A stretch of 64,000 nt of DNA, from NCBI GenBank assembly GCA_019828565.1, contig JAHDYR010000012.1:1550001-1614000 (forward strand), written 5' to 3'. Below the pieces are notes generated by a model that was not told the DNA's origin, ran no database searches, and saw only the letters and a program-made list of their open reading frames with translations. The DNA comes from Carpediemonas membranifera (taxonomy: Eukaryota > Fornicata). Within the stretch, counting starts at the first letter, position 1. The number at the start of each line of letters is the position of its first letter. The translations under genes were made by a program, and so were the position numbers. Shown here piece after piece: positions 16,388 through 27,595 of the stretch.

Positions 16388-19300
16388 ATGCCGTCCCTGG
16401 ACGTCGGCGCGCGCATCAAGTCCATCAACCTTCCCGGTGCACTCTATGGCAAAGCATCCAAACATCGCTCAACTATTGCCGCTTTGCGCGAGTTCATCGA
16501 TCTCGTGAACACTGATGCTTCTGCTCCTGCACTGCAAGCCATTCCTTGGAAGGTTCTCGCCGCAAGAGTCAGAGAGCTTGCACTTAAGGGATTCTCCGCC
16601 GAAGCAAAGGACTATTTCGACTCCTACATCATAGATGATGCAGAGGACATCGATGACGTCCTTGATAACCTTAGGGACCTCAAAGAGGACCACGACGGTT
16701 ACATCGTCGTTCCTTGGAGAGCATTCCGCACCGGCCAGCCCCCGCAACCCCACGGTGAGCAAGCGACAGGCGGATCCCGCACACGCAAACCCATAGCCCG
16801 CAAGATCAGCGGCCCAGACCCGTATGTCCAGCTGAAAGACAAGGCGAACTACTACATCAACCCCACCTTCCGCCACTTCTGCGACTACCACGGATACAAC
16901 TCGTCCCACGTCACTCAGGCGTGCCCTCATCTGAAGACACAGCGCAGTGCCGCCCCCCAACCATCGCGTCCTATTCAACCAGCTGTAGTGGGTGCCAAGC
17001 CCAAGAAGGCCCCTGGCCACCACAACAACCCTGACCGACCTGCAACAACGACCACCCAAGCGCCCAAACGCAACGCGAGAGCCCCTAACCCAGCGGCAGG
17101 CTGGACGCGAAACAAGGAGACGAACCGGCTCGAGCGCCTCAGTCAATCCATCAACGAGGTCGACATAGACGCCGAGTCCGACACCGATGAGTCAATCGAC
17201 GAAGTCGACACGTCAGCGCAGCGCGAAAACATCGGTAAGCCGATCTACCACGACATCCTCGTCAACGGCACGAGACTGCGGGCGAAGCTCGACCCGGCAG
17301 CCGCCAAGACCTGTATCTCGGAGGCCACGTTCGCCACGCTGAAGGAGGCCGGCCCGGTAATGATCACAAATCATGCTTACACGCTGAAGATGGCCGACCA
17401 GCGACCTTGCGAGGACACCACCGCCGTCATAGCCGAGCTCGTTATCGACGGCATCGTACCAAACGCTGTCGAGCTGACGTGGACCGTACCAGTCATCTCC
17501 GGGGAGGCCCACAAGTTCCTGTTCGGGGCAGACCTCCTCCGGCACCTAGGCCTCATGTCGGACACGGGCATCAACATTCAGCTACCACCGTCAGCGGAGG
17601 ACCCCGCCGACGATGTCACACCGGCCCAGAATCAATACATCGACGAGGTTGACTCGGAGACTGACGACCTGCCGGACGACGTCTCGTCCTTCGCCACGCC
17701 AACCTTCGACATTGACCCCTCGTTCCCTCTACACGACGAGCTACTCGCTGTGCTCCAGGCCAACGCCGACGTCTTCGACCCCAAGCTGCCTCTAGGCGGC
17801 GCCGACATCGCGGAAGCCACCATTGACCTGAAGCCGGACGCCATTCTGCCACAAGCCAACCCACGCGGCATCCGCGCCGACTGGCTTCCCGAGATCAAGC
17901 GACAGCTCCATGAAATGTACGAAGCCCAGCTCATCCGCGACGCACACGGCCCAGTCTCTAGCCCGGCTGTGATTGTCCAGAAGAAGCCCGACGCGGACGG
18001 ACGCCGCCCACTACGACTTTGCGCAGACTACAGGGCCCTCAACGAGGCAACTGTGACGGACGCTTTCCCCATGACAGATACCCGCACGCTCATCCAGGAC
18101 CTCGTCGGCAGCAAGTACTTCTTCGGTCTAGACCTTCGCCAAGGGTTTCACCAGATGCCATTGAAGGATGCCCACCGTTACCTGTCCGCGGTGCGGGTCC
18201 CGGGCGAGTTTTTCGAATATATGGTCGCCCCGTTTGGCCTAAAGAACCTCCCCGCACAATTCCAGCGGGCCATCGCCAACGTCCTGCGCCCGGTATACTC
18301 AGAGGGCGTCAGGAACTACATAGACGACATCTTTGCTGGCGCGCCATCGCCCGAGGTACTCGTCATGCGCACCCAGCGCACGCTCGCTCTACTCAGTGAC
18401 AAGAACATCAGGCTGCGCGCCGAGAAGTGTCATTTTGGCTACCAGACTCTCGACTGTCTCGGCGAGATCGTCTCCGAACACGGTCGTCGCCCTCAGCCCT
18501 CACGCATTGACACGATCAAGAGCCTCCCACGCCCGACGACCACGCACGAGGTACGTCAGATCCTCGGCCACATCAACTACGTGGCAGATTTTATCCCTGA
18601 CTGCCAGCGCATCCTAGCGCCCATCAATGGCCTCCTCCGCAAGGACGCCAAGGTCGTGTGGACTTCAGCACACCAAGAGGCTATCGCGGCTGTTCTGACA
18701 CAGCTCGCCTCTGAGGAGTCACTCGCCATACCAGACCTCTCCAAACCCTGGCGCCTCGAGACGGACGCTAGTCTCCTCGGCCTAGGCGGCATACTGCTAC
18801 AACAGCAAACGCCCACAGACTGGAGAGTCGTCGCCTACTTCTCCAAGGCGTTCTCGGACGTTCAACAAAGATGGAGCACCTACGACCAGGAGATGTATGC
18901 TCTGATATACTGTCTGACACGTCCTGACATGTACTCTCCCTTCCTGGGCCACCCCGATCTGACCGTGTTCACCGACCATAAGAATCTGATGGCACTCCAC
19001 CGCATGGCCGCTCACAATCGGAAGCATCGCCGATGGCTACTGTCGTTCTTGGAGTTCAGACTCAAGATCCACCACGTCCCGGGCGAGTCCAACGTCACGG
19101 CCGACTTCTTAAGCCGTTTCCCTTTCCAGATCCGCCCCGCAGAGATCGCCGAGGTCACGGCTAACACGCTAGAGTCGAGAGTGCTCGCCTCTCAGAAGGA
19201 GCACGCTGACGAGAGACCCTCCAAGCACACCATCGTCAACGGTGTCGTCAAGTATCACGGTCGCACATTCGTACCCGCCGACGCGCGTCGCGACGTCCTA

Positions 19301-20533
19301 GCCGAGGCCCACCGGCTGCACTTGGGCGTCAAGAAGACCGCTCAGGCCGTGCGTGACTTGGGTTACGACTGGCCACAGCTCGAACACACCGTATCCGACC
19401 TGATCAACGCCTGTTTGATCTGTCAGAAGACCCGTCTGGCGAACTTCATCAAGCTGAAGATGGGCGCGACCCCGAGCAGCACACCATTCGAACGCGTAGC
19501 CGTCGACACGCTCGGCCCCATCTCAGAGGACTCGGCCGGCAACCGGTATGTCGTCGTGATTACTGACACATTCACGCACTTTACTGAGCTCGTGCCAGCC
19601 CCCTCGAACAATGCAGACGCGGCTGCCGCCGCTATCTGGGCGTCTATCTGCCGCCACGGCATCCCGGCCATCCTGCACACAGACGGAGGCCCGGAATACG
19701 CCAACCGTATCATCACCGCTCTAACCGAGCGCTTATCGGTCACACACCACCGGACCACGCCTTTCCATCCGCAGTCGAACGGTCACGTCGAACGCGTCAA
19801 TCGCGAAATCAAGCGCCACCTACGTACCCTAGCGCTGGCATTTAACTCCTTCGACGCATGGTCCACGACCCTACTGCCATATGTCGCGTGGATAATCAAC
19901 AGCACGGTTCACAGCGCGACGGGGTTCACCCCGTTCGAGCTACTCTACGGCACACACGCTGCCGACCGGCAGATACCCCAGCCAGACAACAACGCCGAGG
20001 ACGAGACCCCGCTTACCTCTGTCGCCGAATACCTCACCGTCATGGACGCGCTCCTGGCCAAGCTCTGCCGCAAGGCTCACAAACGCCAGTCCAAGACTCG
20101 TGAGGGGAGGGCAGAGACGCAGTCTGTTCCAGTCAAGCCCGGTGATTACGTCTTGCGCAAGAACCACGCTGAAAGCAAGCTCCACGGCCACACCGGACCG
20201 TTCAAGGTCATTGAGGTCAACCCGTTCACGGCAGTCGTCGTACCGCTCCTCGCCAACGAACCGCGACGCACAGTCCACCTGTCCCACCTCATTCCGCTCA
20301 AGTCCGACCTCTCTGAGGGCGAGCTCGCCTACTTCGCCGCTACAGACCAAGAGGAATGGTACGTTGAACGGATCGTCAAGTCCAAGCCCGGCTTCCTGCG
20401 CGTCAAGTGGCTCGGTAGCTCCGAGCTGTCCTGGGAGCCCATCGACGCCGTCCGCCACACTCCCGCCGCCAAGAAGTTCTTAGCCGCTCACCCCGAGCTG
20501 CTCAGGGAGGGCAGTGACGCATCACCTGATTAA
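16388..20533 (+). CDS. Element E1 gag C-terminus and pol polyprotein (1381 aa)
   Basis: The reading frame is already open from about 16205 and encodes gag sequence before the ATG at 16388, so the true start is probably by frameshift from gag. Order: capsid-like region; zinc knuckle of C-x2-H-x5-H-x4-C type (CDYHGYNSSHVTQAC); protease-like region with LDPAAAKTCI where D-S/T-G is expected; RT (LDLRQGFHQMPL, YIDDIF); RNase H (TDASLLGLGG, TDHKNLMAL); integrase (CLIC; VDTLGPI, LHTDGGPEY, HPQSNGHVERVNREI giving the D, D, E residues); C-terminal chromodomain (FLRVKWLGSSELSWEP). The last codons run into the 3' LTR. Confidence 0.93.
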   Translation: MPSLDVGARIKSINLPGALYGKASKHRSTIAALREFIDLVNTDASAPALQAIPWKVLAARVRELALKGFSAEAKDYFDSYIIDDAEDIDDVLDNLRDLKEDHDGYIVVPWRAFRTGQPPQPHGEQATGGSRTRKPIARKISGPDPYVQLKDKANYYINPTFRHFCDYHGYNSSHVTQACPHLKTQRSAAPQPSRPIQPAVVGAKPKKAPGHHNNPDRPATTTTQAPKRNARAPNPAAGWTRNKETNRLERLSQSINEVDIDAESDTDESIDEVDTSAQRENIGKPIYHDILVNGTRLRAKLDPAAAKTCISEATFATLKEAGPVMITNHAYTLKMADQRPCEDTTAVIAELVIDGIVPNAVELTWTVPVISGEAHKFLFGADLLRHLGLMSDTGINIQLPPSAEDPADDVTPAQNQYIDEVDSETDDLPDDVSSFATPTFDIDPSFPLHDELLAVLQANADVFDPKLPLGGADIAEATIDLKPDAILPQANPRGIRADWLPEIKRQLHEMYEAQLIRDAHGPVSSPAVIVQKKPDADGRRPLRLCADYRALNEATVTDAFPMTDTRTLIQDLVGSKYFFGLDLRQGFHQMPLKDAHRYLSAVRVPGEFFEYMVAPFGLKNLPAQFQRAIANVLRPVYSEGVRNYIDDIFAGAPSPEVLVMRTQRTLALLSDKNIRLRAEKCHFGYQTLDCLGEIVSEHGRRPQPSRIDTIKSLPRPTTTHEVRQILGHINYVADFIPDCQRILAPINGLLRKDAKVVWTSAHQEAIAAVLTQLASEESLAIPDLSKPWRLETDASLLGLGGILLQQQTPTDWRVVAYFSKAFSDVQQRWSTYDQEMYALIYCLTRPDMYSPFLGHPDLTVFTDHKNLMALHRMAAHNRKHRRWLLSFLEFRLKIHHVPGESNVTADFLSRFPFQIRPAEIAEVTANTLESRVLASQKEHADERPSKHTIVNGVVKYHGRTFVPADARRDVLAEAHRLHLGVKKTAQAVRDLGYDWPQLEHTVSDLINACLICQKTRLANFIKLKMGATPSSTPFERVAVDTLGPISEDSAGNRYVVVITDTFTHFTELVPAPSNNADAAAAAIWASICRHGIPAILHTDGGPEYANRIITALTERLSVTHHRTTPFHPQSNGHVERVNREIKRHLRTLALAFNSFDAWSTTLLPYVAWIINSTVHSATGFTPFELLYGTHAADRQIPQPDNNAEDETPLTSVAEYLTVMDALLAKLCRKAHKRQSKTREGRAETQSVPVKPGDYVLRKNHAESKLHGHTGPFKVIEVNPFTAVVVPLLANEPRRTVHLSHLIPLKSDLSEGELAYFAATDQEEWYVERIVKSKPGFLRVKWLGSSELSWEPIDAVRHTPAAKKFLAAHPELLREGSDASPD

Positions 20534-20567
20534 AACGAATTCTCGAATACCCGTCGTTTACGCCACA
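20515..20567 (+). repeat. 3' LTR of element E1 (53 bp)
   Basis: Direct repeat of 15636-15688; the pol stop codon lies within it. Confidence 0.9.
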
Positions 20568-20620
20568 TAGGCATCAGTTTCACCAGTATTTGCTCCTATC
20601 TCGAGCTCAGCAAGGAGAAA

Positions 20621-23577
20621 CTACCGACTTGCGCTACTCGCGTTGGAGTGCGAATTCCATAGCAAGCAACGGAAGAATTCGCTGCATATTAGGTGTTAAG
20701 CATGATCACCTCCCTCACTGCCGAAATACTGCAGAATTTTGAACGGAAAGGCTAGCACACCTCTTTCTTTCTCCTGAATCGCCAGAACTTCGTCCATCCG
20801 AACCAGCATGATACTACCGCAAAGCTTATTGGCAGTTATATAACTGTGGCAGCACGGAGGAGACAAAGATGAGATCACCTCCCTGTTTCACAGTGCAGGT
20901 CTCTCAGACGCCGCAGACCACTCGTCTTGTACCGCTGGATGTCATATGAACTTGCTTACCCGCCGTTTGAGGCATATCATTGGTGCAATTCACCTGCGGT
21001 CAACAATGGTCAAATGTCGCGTCAGACCTCTCATAAATCTGTTATAGGGCTTCTCGTCACGCTAGAATGCGTTAGAATGACTTAGTTCCTTCTGTAGACC
21101 GTAGATATCAGAAGATTCGGCCATCGAATCTAAGAATCTATAAAGATTCGGTCGATCGAACATGGTCACAGACACGTCAGCTCGCTGTAGGGGGAACGAA
21201 CCCTCGTCGTGGTACCCCGTTGCTGCTTGCGTGGCGAGGAAGGTGAGGAAAATGGTGAGAGCTAGATGAGCTCGATGCGGCGCTCGTCGTGGAACGACGC
21301 CGCTGGAACGACGGTTATATCACTTGAAGAGAGCAGCCAACGCAGCCACTCGTTGTATCAAGGCATTATTACGCTCCTGGACCAGCACAATGGCTCGTCG
21401 TGGCATGAAACAGCGAAATTGTCCGTAAGATCGCTAGTACCACACGAAAAGTCGTCGGAGCATGGACATAGCAGCTAATTTCAGCTGTTCGCATATAAAC
21501 TAAGCATTTTCAAGGGGAAAATCCCACTTAGCTGCAAGCAAAGCCGCTATTTGGTTGAAACGAACATGTGTCCGCTCAGCTGATCAATCTGGGGCAAATT
21601 GAACATCGCGGGGCAAAATGGCTCTAGCCATCCCAAGTCTTCGCTCGAGAGGTTAGGTCACTCACTCGGGCTTCAATCAAAAGATTGAGGGATTTTCTAC
21701 CTCGCTCGGTCATTACAAGGGGACACCATCATGGCTATCCGTCCTCCTCGTGTCTGGAGCTCGCCCCCCTCTGTGCAAGTCTTCCTGAATCGTCGCGTTG
21801 CGCTTAGCTAGCGATCGATCGATTTTCGCACTCGTTGTGGGAGCGGACTTCATTCAGCGCCGTCAGTTTCGCACAGCTCTACTATTATACGTCACCAGGT
21901 GTTGTCTCACGTCGTTTCTACGCCGTATAGTCCCCAGGCGCACTTCTTCGACGGAACCATGATGAACAGAGCTACCGACTTGCGCTACTCGCGTTGGAGT
22001 GCGAATTCCATAGCAAGCAACGGAAGAATTCGCTGCATATTAGGTGTTAAGCATGATCACCTCCCTCACTGCCGAAATACTGCAGAATTTTGAACGGAAA
22101 GGCTAGCACACCTCTTTCTTTCTCCTGAATCGCCAGAACTTCGTCCATCCGAACCAGCATGATACTACCGCAAAGCTTATTGGCAGTTATATAACTGTGG
22201 CAGCACGGAGGAGACAAAGATGAGATCACCTCCCTGTTTCACAGTGCAGGTCTCTCAGACGCCGCAGACCACTCGTCTTGTACCGCTGGATGTCATATGA
22301 ACTTGCTTACCCGCCGTTTGAGGCATATCATTGGTGCAATTCACCTGCGGTCAACAATGGTCAAATGTCGCGTCAGACCTCTCATAAATCTGTTATAGGG
22401 CTTCTCGTCACGCTAGAATGCGTTAGAATGACTTAGTTCCTTCTGTAGACCGTAGATATCAGAAGATTCGGCCATCGAATCTAAGAATCTATAAAGATTC
22501 GGTCGATCGAACATGGTCACAGACACGTCAGCTCGCTGTAGGGGGAACGAACCCTCGTCGTGGTACCCCGTTGCTGCTTGCGTGGCGAGGAAGGTGAGGA
22601 AAATGGTGAGAGCTAGATGAGCTCGATGCGGCGCTCGTCGTGGAACGACGCCGCTGGAACGACGGTTATATCACTTGAAGAGAGCAGCCAACGCAGCCAC
22701 TCGTTGTATCAAGGCATTATTACGCTCCTGGACCAGCACAATGGCTCGTCGTGGCATGAAACAGCGAAATTGTCCGTAAGATCGCTAGTACCACACGAAA
22801 AGTCGTCGGAGCATGGACATAGCAGCTAATTTCAGCTGTTCGCATATAAACTAAGCATTTTCAAGGGGAAAATCCCACTTAGCTGCAAGCAAAGCCGCTA
22901 TTTGGTTGAAACGAACATGTGTCCGCTCAGCTGATCAATCTGGGGCAAATTGAACATCGCGGGGCAAAATGGCTCTAGCCATCCCAAGTCTTCGCTCGAG
23001 AGGTTAGGTCACTCACTCGGGCTTCAATCAAAAGATTGAGGGATTTTCTACCTCGCTCGGTCATTACAAGGGGACACCATCATGGCTATCCGTCCTCCTC
23101 GTGTCTGGAGCTCGCCCCCCTCTGTGCAAGTCTTCCTGAATCGTCGCGTTGCGCTTAGCTAGCGATCGATCGATTTTCGCACTCGTTGTGGGAGCGGACT
23201 TCATTCAGCGCCGTCAGTTTCGCACAGCTCTACTATTATACGTCACCAGGTGTTGTCTCACGTCGTTTCTACGCCGTATAGTCCCCAGGCGCACTTCTTC
23301 GACGGAACCATGATGAACAGAGCTACCGACTTGCGCTACTCGCGTTGGAGTGCGAATTCCATAGCAAGCAACGGAAGAATTCGCTGCATATTAGGTGTTA
23401 AGCATGATCACCTCCCTCACTGCCGAAATACTGCAGAATTTTGAACGGAAAGGCTAGCACACCTCTTTCTTTCTCCTGAATCGCCAGAACTTCGTCCATC
23501 CGAACCAGCATGATACTACCGCAAAGCTTATTGGCAGTTATATAACTGTGGCAGCACGGAGGAGACAAAGATGAGAT
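20621..23577. repeat. Tandem repeat, 1351-bp unit, about 2.2 copies
   Basis: Copies begin at 20621, 21972 and 23323 (each CTACCGACTTGCGCTACTCG). The third stops after 255 bp at 23577. Copies looked the same wherever I compared them. No long reading frame: the same 60-70 codon frames recur in each copy. The unit contains a short internal motif, CTCGTCGTGG, three times. It is flanked on the left by the E1 target site and on the right by a truncated gene. Either a recent tandem duplication, part of a satellite, or an assembly duplication. Confidence 0.9.
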
Positions 23578-24130
23578 TCTATTTACCATAAACTGCACTG
23601 ACTAGAGAACCTGTTGCCACAGAAACGCGATGAACTCCGCGAGAAATTGCTGAAGCAGTTTAGGAACTTGGACAAGGATGCTCTCAGTGACTTTCTCGAC
23701 CCGGGTGAGATTCAGGAGCTCTATGCCGCTGGCTTGAAGTCCTTCAAGGCCAAAGAGCGTAAGAAGTCGGCCCATGACAGTCGCGCCGACATCAACAAGG
23801 CTACGCAGCGGTTCGCTGACAACCACAGCAAGGTGGCGGTCGTCCTCGAGCGAATTGAGGCGATGGTTGGCACTGAGTCTCGTGCGGGCAGAGTTCGGAT
23901 GCGTCAGGGAGACTTGGAGCACATGACTGTGTCCAGCCTGAGCTTGCTGTCCCAGTACATCATCACGCGCAAGGATTACGACACCACTTGCGATGTATTC
24001 CATGAGCCTGCTCGCTTCGTCGCCAAGAGAGCACGTGCCCAAATGGAGAAGCTGACAAGAGAGATCTCATTGCTGAAAATGCAGCTGAAGAAAGCAAAGA
24101 GTGAGCTTCAGGATGTGCACAACCTCAGCA
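23578..24130 (+). pseudogene. Truncated coiled-coil gene fragment
   Basis: Open frame from about 23596 with no ATG near its left end; it starts at the tandem-repeat boundary. About 170 residues, charged and helical (LREKLLKQFRNLDKDALSDF; ARAQMEKLTREISLLKMQLK), typical of a coiled coil. After SELQDVHNLSM the sequence becomes the complement of gag fragment K, so the gene is cut at both ends. No homolog recognised. Confidence 0.5.
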
Positions 24131-24554
24131 TGTCGTTACCTTGCAGCCCCATCCCGCCACAGTCTGGCACGCTCTCCAGGACTTCCTGCCCCAGACGCGC
24201 TACGAACGAGCCCGAGGCCTCCATACCCTCCTCGAGCTGATCCATACGCTTCTTCCCTTCTTCCAAGGGGTCTTGATCAGGCTTTGGCTTCTTGAGCGTG
24301 TAAGGCTCGGCCTCCGTTGAGAGGAACGTCAGGAGATCCGTGTGCGTCCGGAACCTGCGGGCGGCGGAGCCATCTAGTGGCAAATACGCGGCTTCCTTAC
24401 TACGCAGTAGCGTTGTAAAGAAGTCACGGTGTGCGGGCGTAAACAGGCTTGCCACAGGACACAGAATGTCCTCGGCTTGTAGGTAGTGCTGCAGCGACTC
24501 TACAAAACCATTCCAGACGGACAAGTCATCTGAATTGGGCAAGAGTGGTTTCAT
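24131..24554 (-). pseudogene. Element K gag fragment
   Basis: First ATG at 24552-24554. LLTFLSTEAEPYTLKKPKP aligns with FMTYLLIEAEPYLIKARPV of the element D gag, so K is a relative of D. The protein is cut at 24130 by the truncated host gene. A short LTR lies just upstream at 24589-24627. Confidence 0.65.
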
Positions 24555-24588
24555 TGTTGTAGGCTCAACAATCTTGTGTGGCGTTAAC

Positions 24589-24627
24589 TGAATGAAACTT
24601 CCAGAGGTGCACTTTACGTCACTCACA
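24589..24627 (-). repeat. 5' LTR of element K (about 39 bp)
   Basis: On the plus strand it runs TGAATG to CTCACA and shares GTGCACTTTA with the element D LTR. The adjacent palindrome is decayed (CGTTAACT). It abuts the LTR of element F, which it interrupts. Confidence 0.45.
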
Positions 24628-24666
24628 CATTGCTCTTCTTCCCATCCTGACCTGTGGGGACTATCA

Positions 24667-24680
24667 CAGTAATATTACTG
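24667..24680. other. Palindrome at the primer-binding position of element F
   Basis: CAGTAATATTACTG, 14 bp, perfect, overlapping the LTR end. Confidence 0.65.
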
Positions 24681-24733
24681 TCGACAGTTTGTCACCCACA
24701 CAGGTAAGCAACAGAGAGAGCTTTCCAGACTAG

Positions 24734-24785
24734 TGTTGCCGAATATGACTAACTATCGGAGGGGTGCACTTTATGGATTGCTACA
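24734..24785 (-). repeat. 3' LTR of element D (52 bp)
   Basis: TGTTGCCGAA to TTGCTACA on the plus strand; same sequence as 28491-28542. Confidence 0.9.
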
Positions 24786-24806
24786 GTCCCCCCAGTGGCC
24801 AGGGGC

Positions 24807-25586
24807 CTACTGACGGTGGGACCGGCGGCGTTGCTTCGCCTCGAAGTCGCGACACACCTTGTCGAAGTTGGGGTTCTGGTCACGATACTTGGCGAGAGCA
24901 TCAAGTGTGGCGATAGTGGTCAGTCTGAGCTCGGTGTCCTCAGCGGGATCATATCCAAGCCAGTGTACGGTGCAGAGGGGCTCACCAGTGTGGGAGTCTG
25001 TCACCCAGGACACAATGCGCTCAACAGTCTTGTTCTGGCTGTCGATCTCGAACAGCTTCCTGCCTTCAGCCTTGCTCATCTCGCGTTGGATCTTGGCAAG
25101 ACGGCTATAGTGTCTTGTAATGACCACGTTAGTGGATGGGTTCACCAGGTCGGCGGTCTGGTTCTCGGGATGGACCGACTGGACGTAGTAGGGGCCTCTC
25201 ATGGTAAACTCGAGGCGGGGAACGGGCGGATCACGGGCGACCAGCACCCAGTTGCCCACGTGAAGGTCCTGGGACCCAATGATAGGGAACAGCTTGCTCT
25301 TTCTCTCCCCCCTAAGGACTTGTGCAGTCTTGATCTTGGCAAGGGTTGCTGCTGCCTGTTCTTGGGTTTCAGTGGTGATGGGCTGAGAAGAGGAGGGCTC
25401 TCCGCGCTTGACTTGGTGATACGCCAGGGCTGCAGATAGTGCAGCTTCGCGCGGAGTTGCACCGCCTAATGCAGAGGACGGTGTTGCGTTGATGTTCTGT
25501 TCTGCTTGTGCCAGGGCGTTGCGCCATGCTGTGCGCTTGCAGTCAAGGAGTGCGCTCACTGAAATCTTCAAGTGGCGATTCACGTC
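24807..25586 (-). pseudogene. Element D integrase C-terminus and chromodomain
   Basis: Begins just after the integrase catalytic region (VNRHLKISVSALLDCKRTAW is the segment that normally follows the catalytic Glu). It continues through the DNA-binding C-terminal part to a chromodomain-like end (TVERIVSWVTD, then CTVHWLGYDPAEDTELRL). It is separated from the upstream RT part by three TTACC pentamers at 25594-25608. The DDE core is absent. Confidence 0.8.
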
Positions 25587-25593
25587 TCTATTA

Positions 25594-25608
25594 TTACCTT
25601 ACCTTACC
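25594..25608. repeat. (TTACC)3 at the element D deletion point
   Basis: Three perfect copies of TTACC fill the join between RNase H (…ITQDGHPL) and the integrase C-terminus. Similar pentamers lie at 31911-31925 and near 50349-50359. Confidence 0.7.
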
Positions 25609-27595
25609 AGCGGGTGGCCGTCCTGGGTGATGACTGCACCGATTCCATGAGTTGAGGCGTCGGTGTGCAGGTCCACTCTAGAGTTGGGGTTGAAGTGGTA
25701 CAGCTTAATGTTGGTCTGGGCAGCCTGGAGCAGCGCGTGGAATGACTGTTGGATGTCACTCTGCTCGACGAGCTCTCCCTTCTTCAAGCGTTCGATGGGG
25801 TCCACTTTCTCGACGAAGTCCGGGATATGAGCCCTGATAAAGCCAAAGATCCCGAGGATGTGAGCCGCGTCTGCCTTGTTCTTGGGAGCCTGGAGTTGCT
25901 CGAGAGACTGGAGCCTGTCAGGATCGATTCTGACTCCGTTTCCGTCGACGATTGAGCCCAGGTACTTCACGAAGCGTCGGCCGATGTGGGTCTTCTTACC
26001 CGATAAGCGAATGCGGTGCTCGGCCAGGGCTGGACCCAGGGCTTCCAGGTTTTCGAGCAGCTCCTCAGCCGATGAGGCGTATACGAGGAGGTCATCCACG
26101 AAGGCGAGGCACTTCTTGAGGCCCCTGTTGCGCCTAAGGTCGTCGATCCGCTTCTGAAAGAGGGTGGGGCCGTTCATGACCCCGAATGGGAGCCGCTTGA
26201 AGACATAGGTCTTCTGGCGATGCTCGAACCCAGTCAGGAGTGCTGCTGCTGCCGTGAGCGGGAGCTGATGGAACCCTGACACGAGGTCAAACACTGCGAA
26301 GTGTGTCGCTCCCCGGCACTGGTCGTAGAGCTCGCTGGCCGTGGGCATGTGGTAATGCTCCACAAGCGTGGCTGCGTTGAGCATGCGATAGTCTAGGACG
26401 GCCCTGAAGGGCGGGTCGGAGCCAGGCTTAGGCGTCATAAAAGCCGGCGATAGCCACTCCAGGCCGTCCTGCTCAGCGATAATGTTGTTCGCGAGCATCT
26501 CTCGGACGAACTGATCCATCGCTGCCAGGTGCCCCTTGTTTCTCATGGGCCGGGTGACGCTAACGGGTACTTTGCCCGGCTTGAGGCGGATCTCCATCGG
26601 CTGGAGCTTGGCTCCCTCTGGGTGCAACGCCGAGAATAGCTCTTGGTTGCGGTCGATCCAGGCGTGGATAGCTGGGGCCACGTCTCCGAGGTCGTCATCG
26701 TAGACGGTCGGCATAGTGCCCGCAGGGCCTGTGTATAAGTTGGCGAGATCCCTGAGATCAGCAGGCTCCCGCGCCATTGGCTCTTCTTGTTCCGGAGTCG
26801 CCCTATTGGTAGCGAACTCCAAGCCCACCGCTCTGAGTGCGGCCTCACCGAGTATCATTGCCATAGGCAGGTCAGGCACGACGTAGCCCTTGAGGGGCTT
26901 GGCCGGGCGGACGGGGAAGTCGAAGTAGGGTTGGGACACGAGCGGGGTGAACTCGACGATTCCAGTGTATGCCCCGTGCACGTCTCTCCACCCGTTGACT
27001 GGGCCGGTAGCGGCCCTGGGCACTAGCTGTAGTTGAGAGACTGCATCTGGGCGCAGCAAGATGGGGTACTGGAGTGCAGCTGTGTCTAGACGCGCGACCA
27101 GCTGTGGGCTGTCACGAGCGGCCTGCACGATGGCTTGGTAGCCTCTGCGGTCCGGCAGATCAGTCATGAGCGGTTCCACTTGGACAGTGAAGGGTGCGTT
27201 GGGACGCCGGTTGCGCTTAGCTGCCCCAGCCGGTGTGTCATAGCTCGGGTCGGGGATGTTCCGAGCGCTCTGGAGCTTTCTGACTGCTGGCATGGGGGCC
27301 TTCCCCAGCGCGTGAGCGCACCGGAGGTGTCGGACGATCATCTCGTTGTTAAAGTCTGCGGGACTGTTGACCAGGGTATGATGGCTTCGGCAGTCCGCGG
27401 TGCTGTGATCTGATACATGATGGAGTTCGCAGTACCTCTTGGACTTGTCCTCCTGCCCGGTGATGACGTTGTTGCCGGGAGTCTTGGAGTTCTTGGGGGC
27501 CTTAAGGGATCCCTTGTCCGAGGAGGCCTTGCTGACCGCCTTGACGAATGCTGACGTTTTGAAGTGGGCCTCGATGCGGAGGTACGTACTGTACC
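25609..27595 (-). pseudogene. Element D pol: protease-like region, RT, start of RNase H
   Basis: Continues gag in another frame. First a zinc knuckle of C-x2-H-x4-H-x4-C type (CELHHVSDHSTADC); then a protease-like region whose only D-motif is LDTAALQYPI (D-T-A-A); then RT with VLDYRMLNAATL, FDLVSGFHQLPL and catalytic FVDDLLVY (Phe in place of Tyr); then the RNase H start (LHTDASTHGIGAVITQ), where the deletion falls. No own start; it was one polyprotein with gag before the frame break near 27598. Confidence 0.85.

Larger units (their letters stand above)
15636..20567 (+). mobile_element. Element E1: complete LTR retrotransposon with 53-bp LTRs
   Basis: 4932 bp, LTRs 15636-15688 and 20515-20567 (TGACGCATC to CGCCACA, same at both ends), flanked by TAGG on both sides. 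Palindrome after the 5' LTR, purine-rich CAGGGAGGGCAG before the 3' LTR. Pol is intact; gag has a one-base frame change. A second nearly identical copy, E2, is at 57059-61992. Confidence 0.92.

Noticed and set aside
20696-22829. 60-70 codon frames inside the 1351-bp repeat
   Set aside because: They recur only because the DNA is duplicated; no coding bias or domain.
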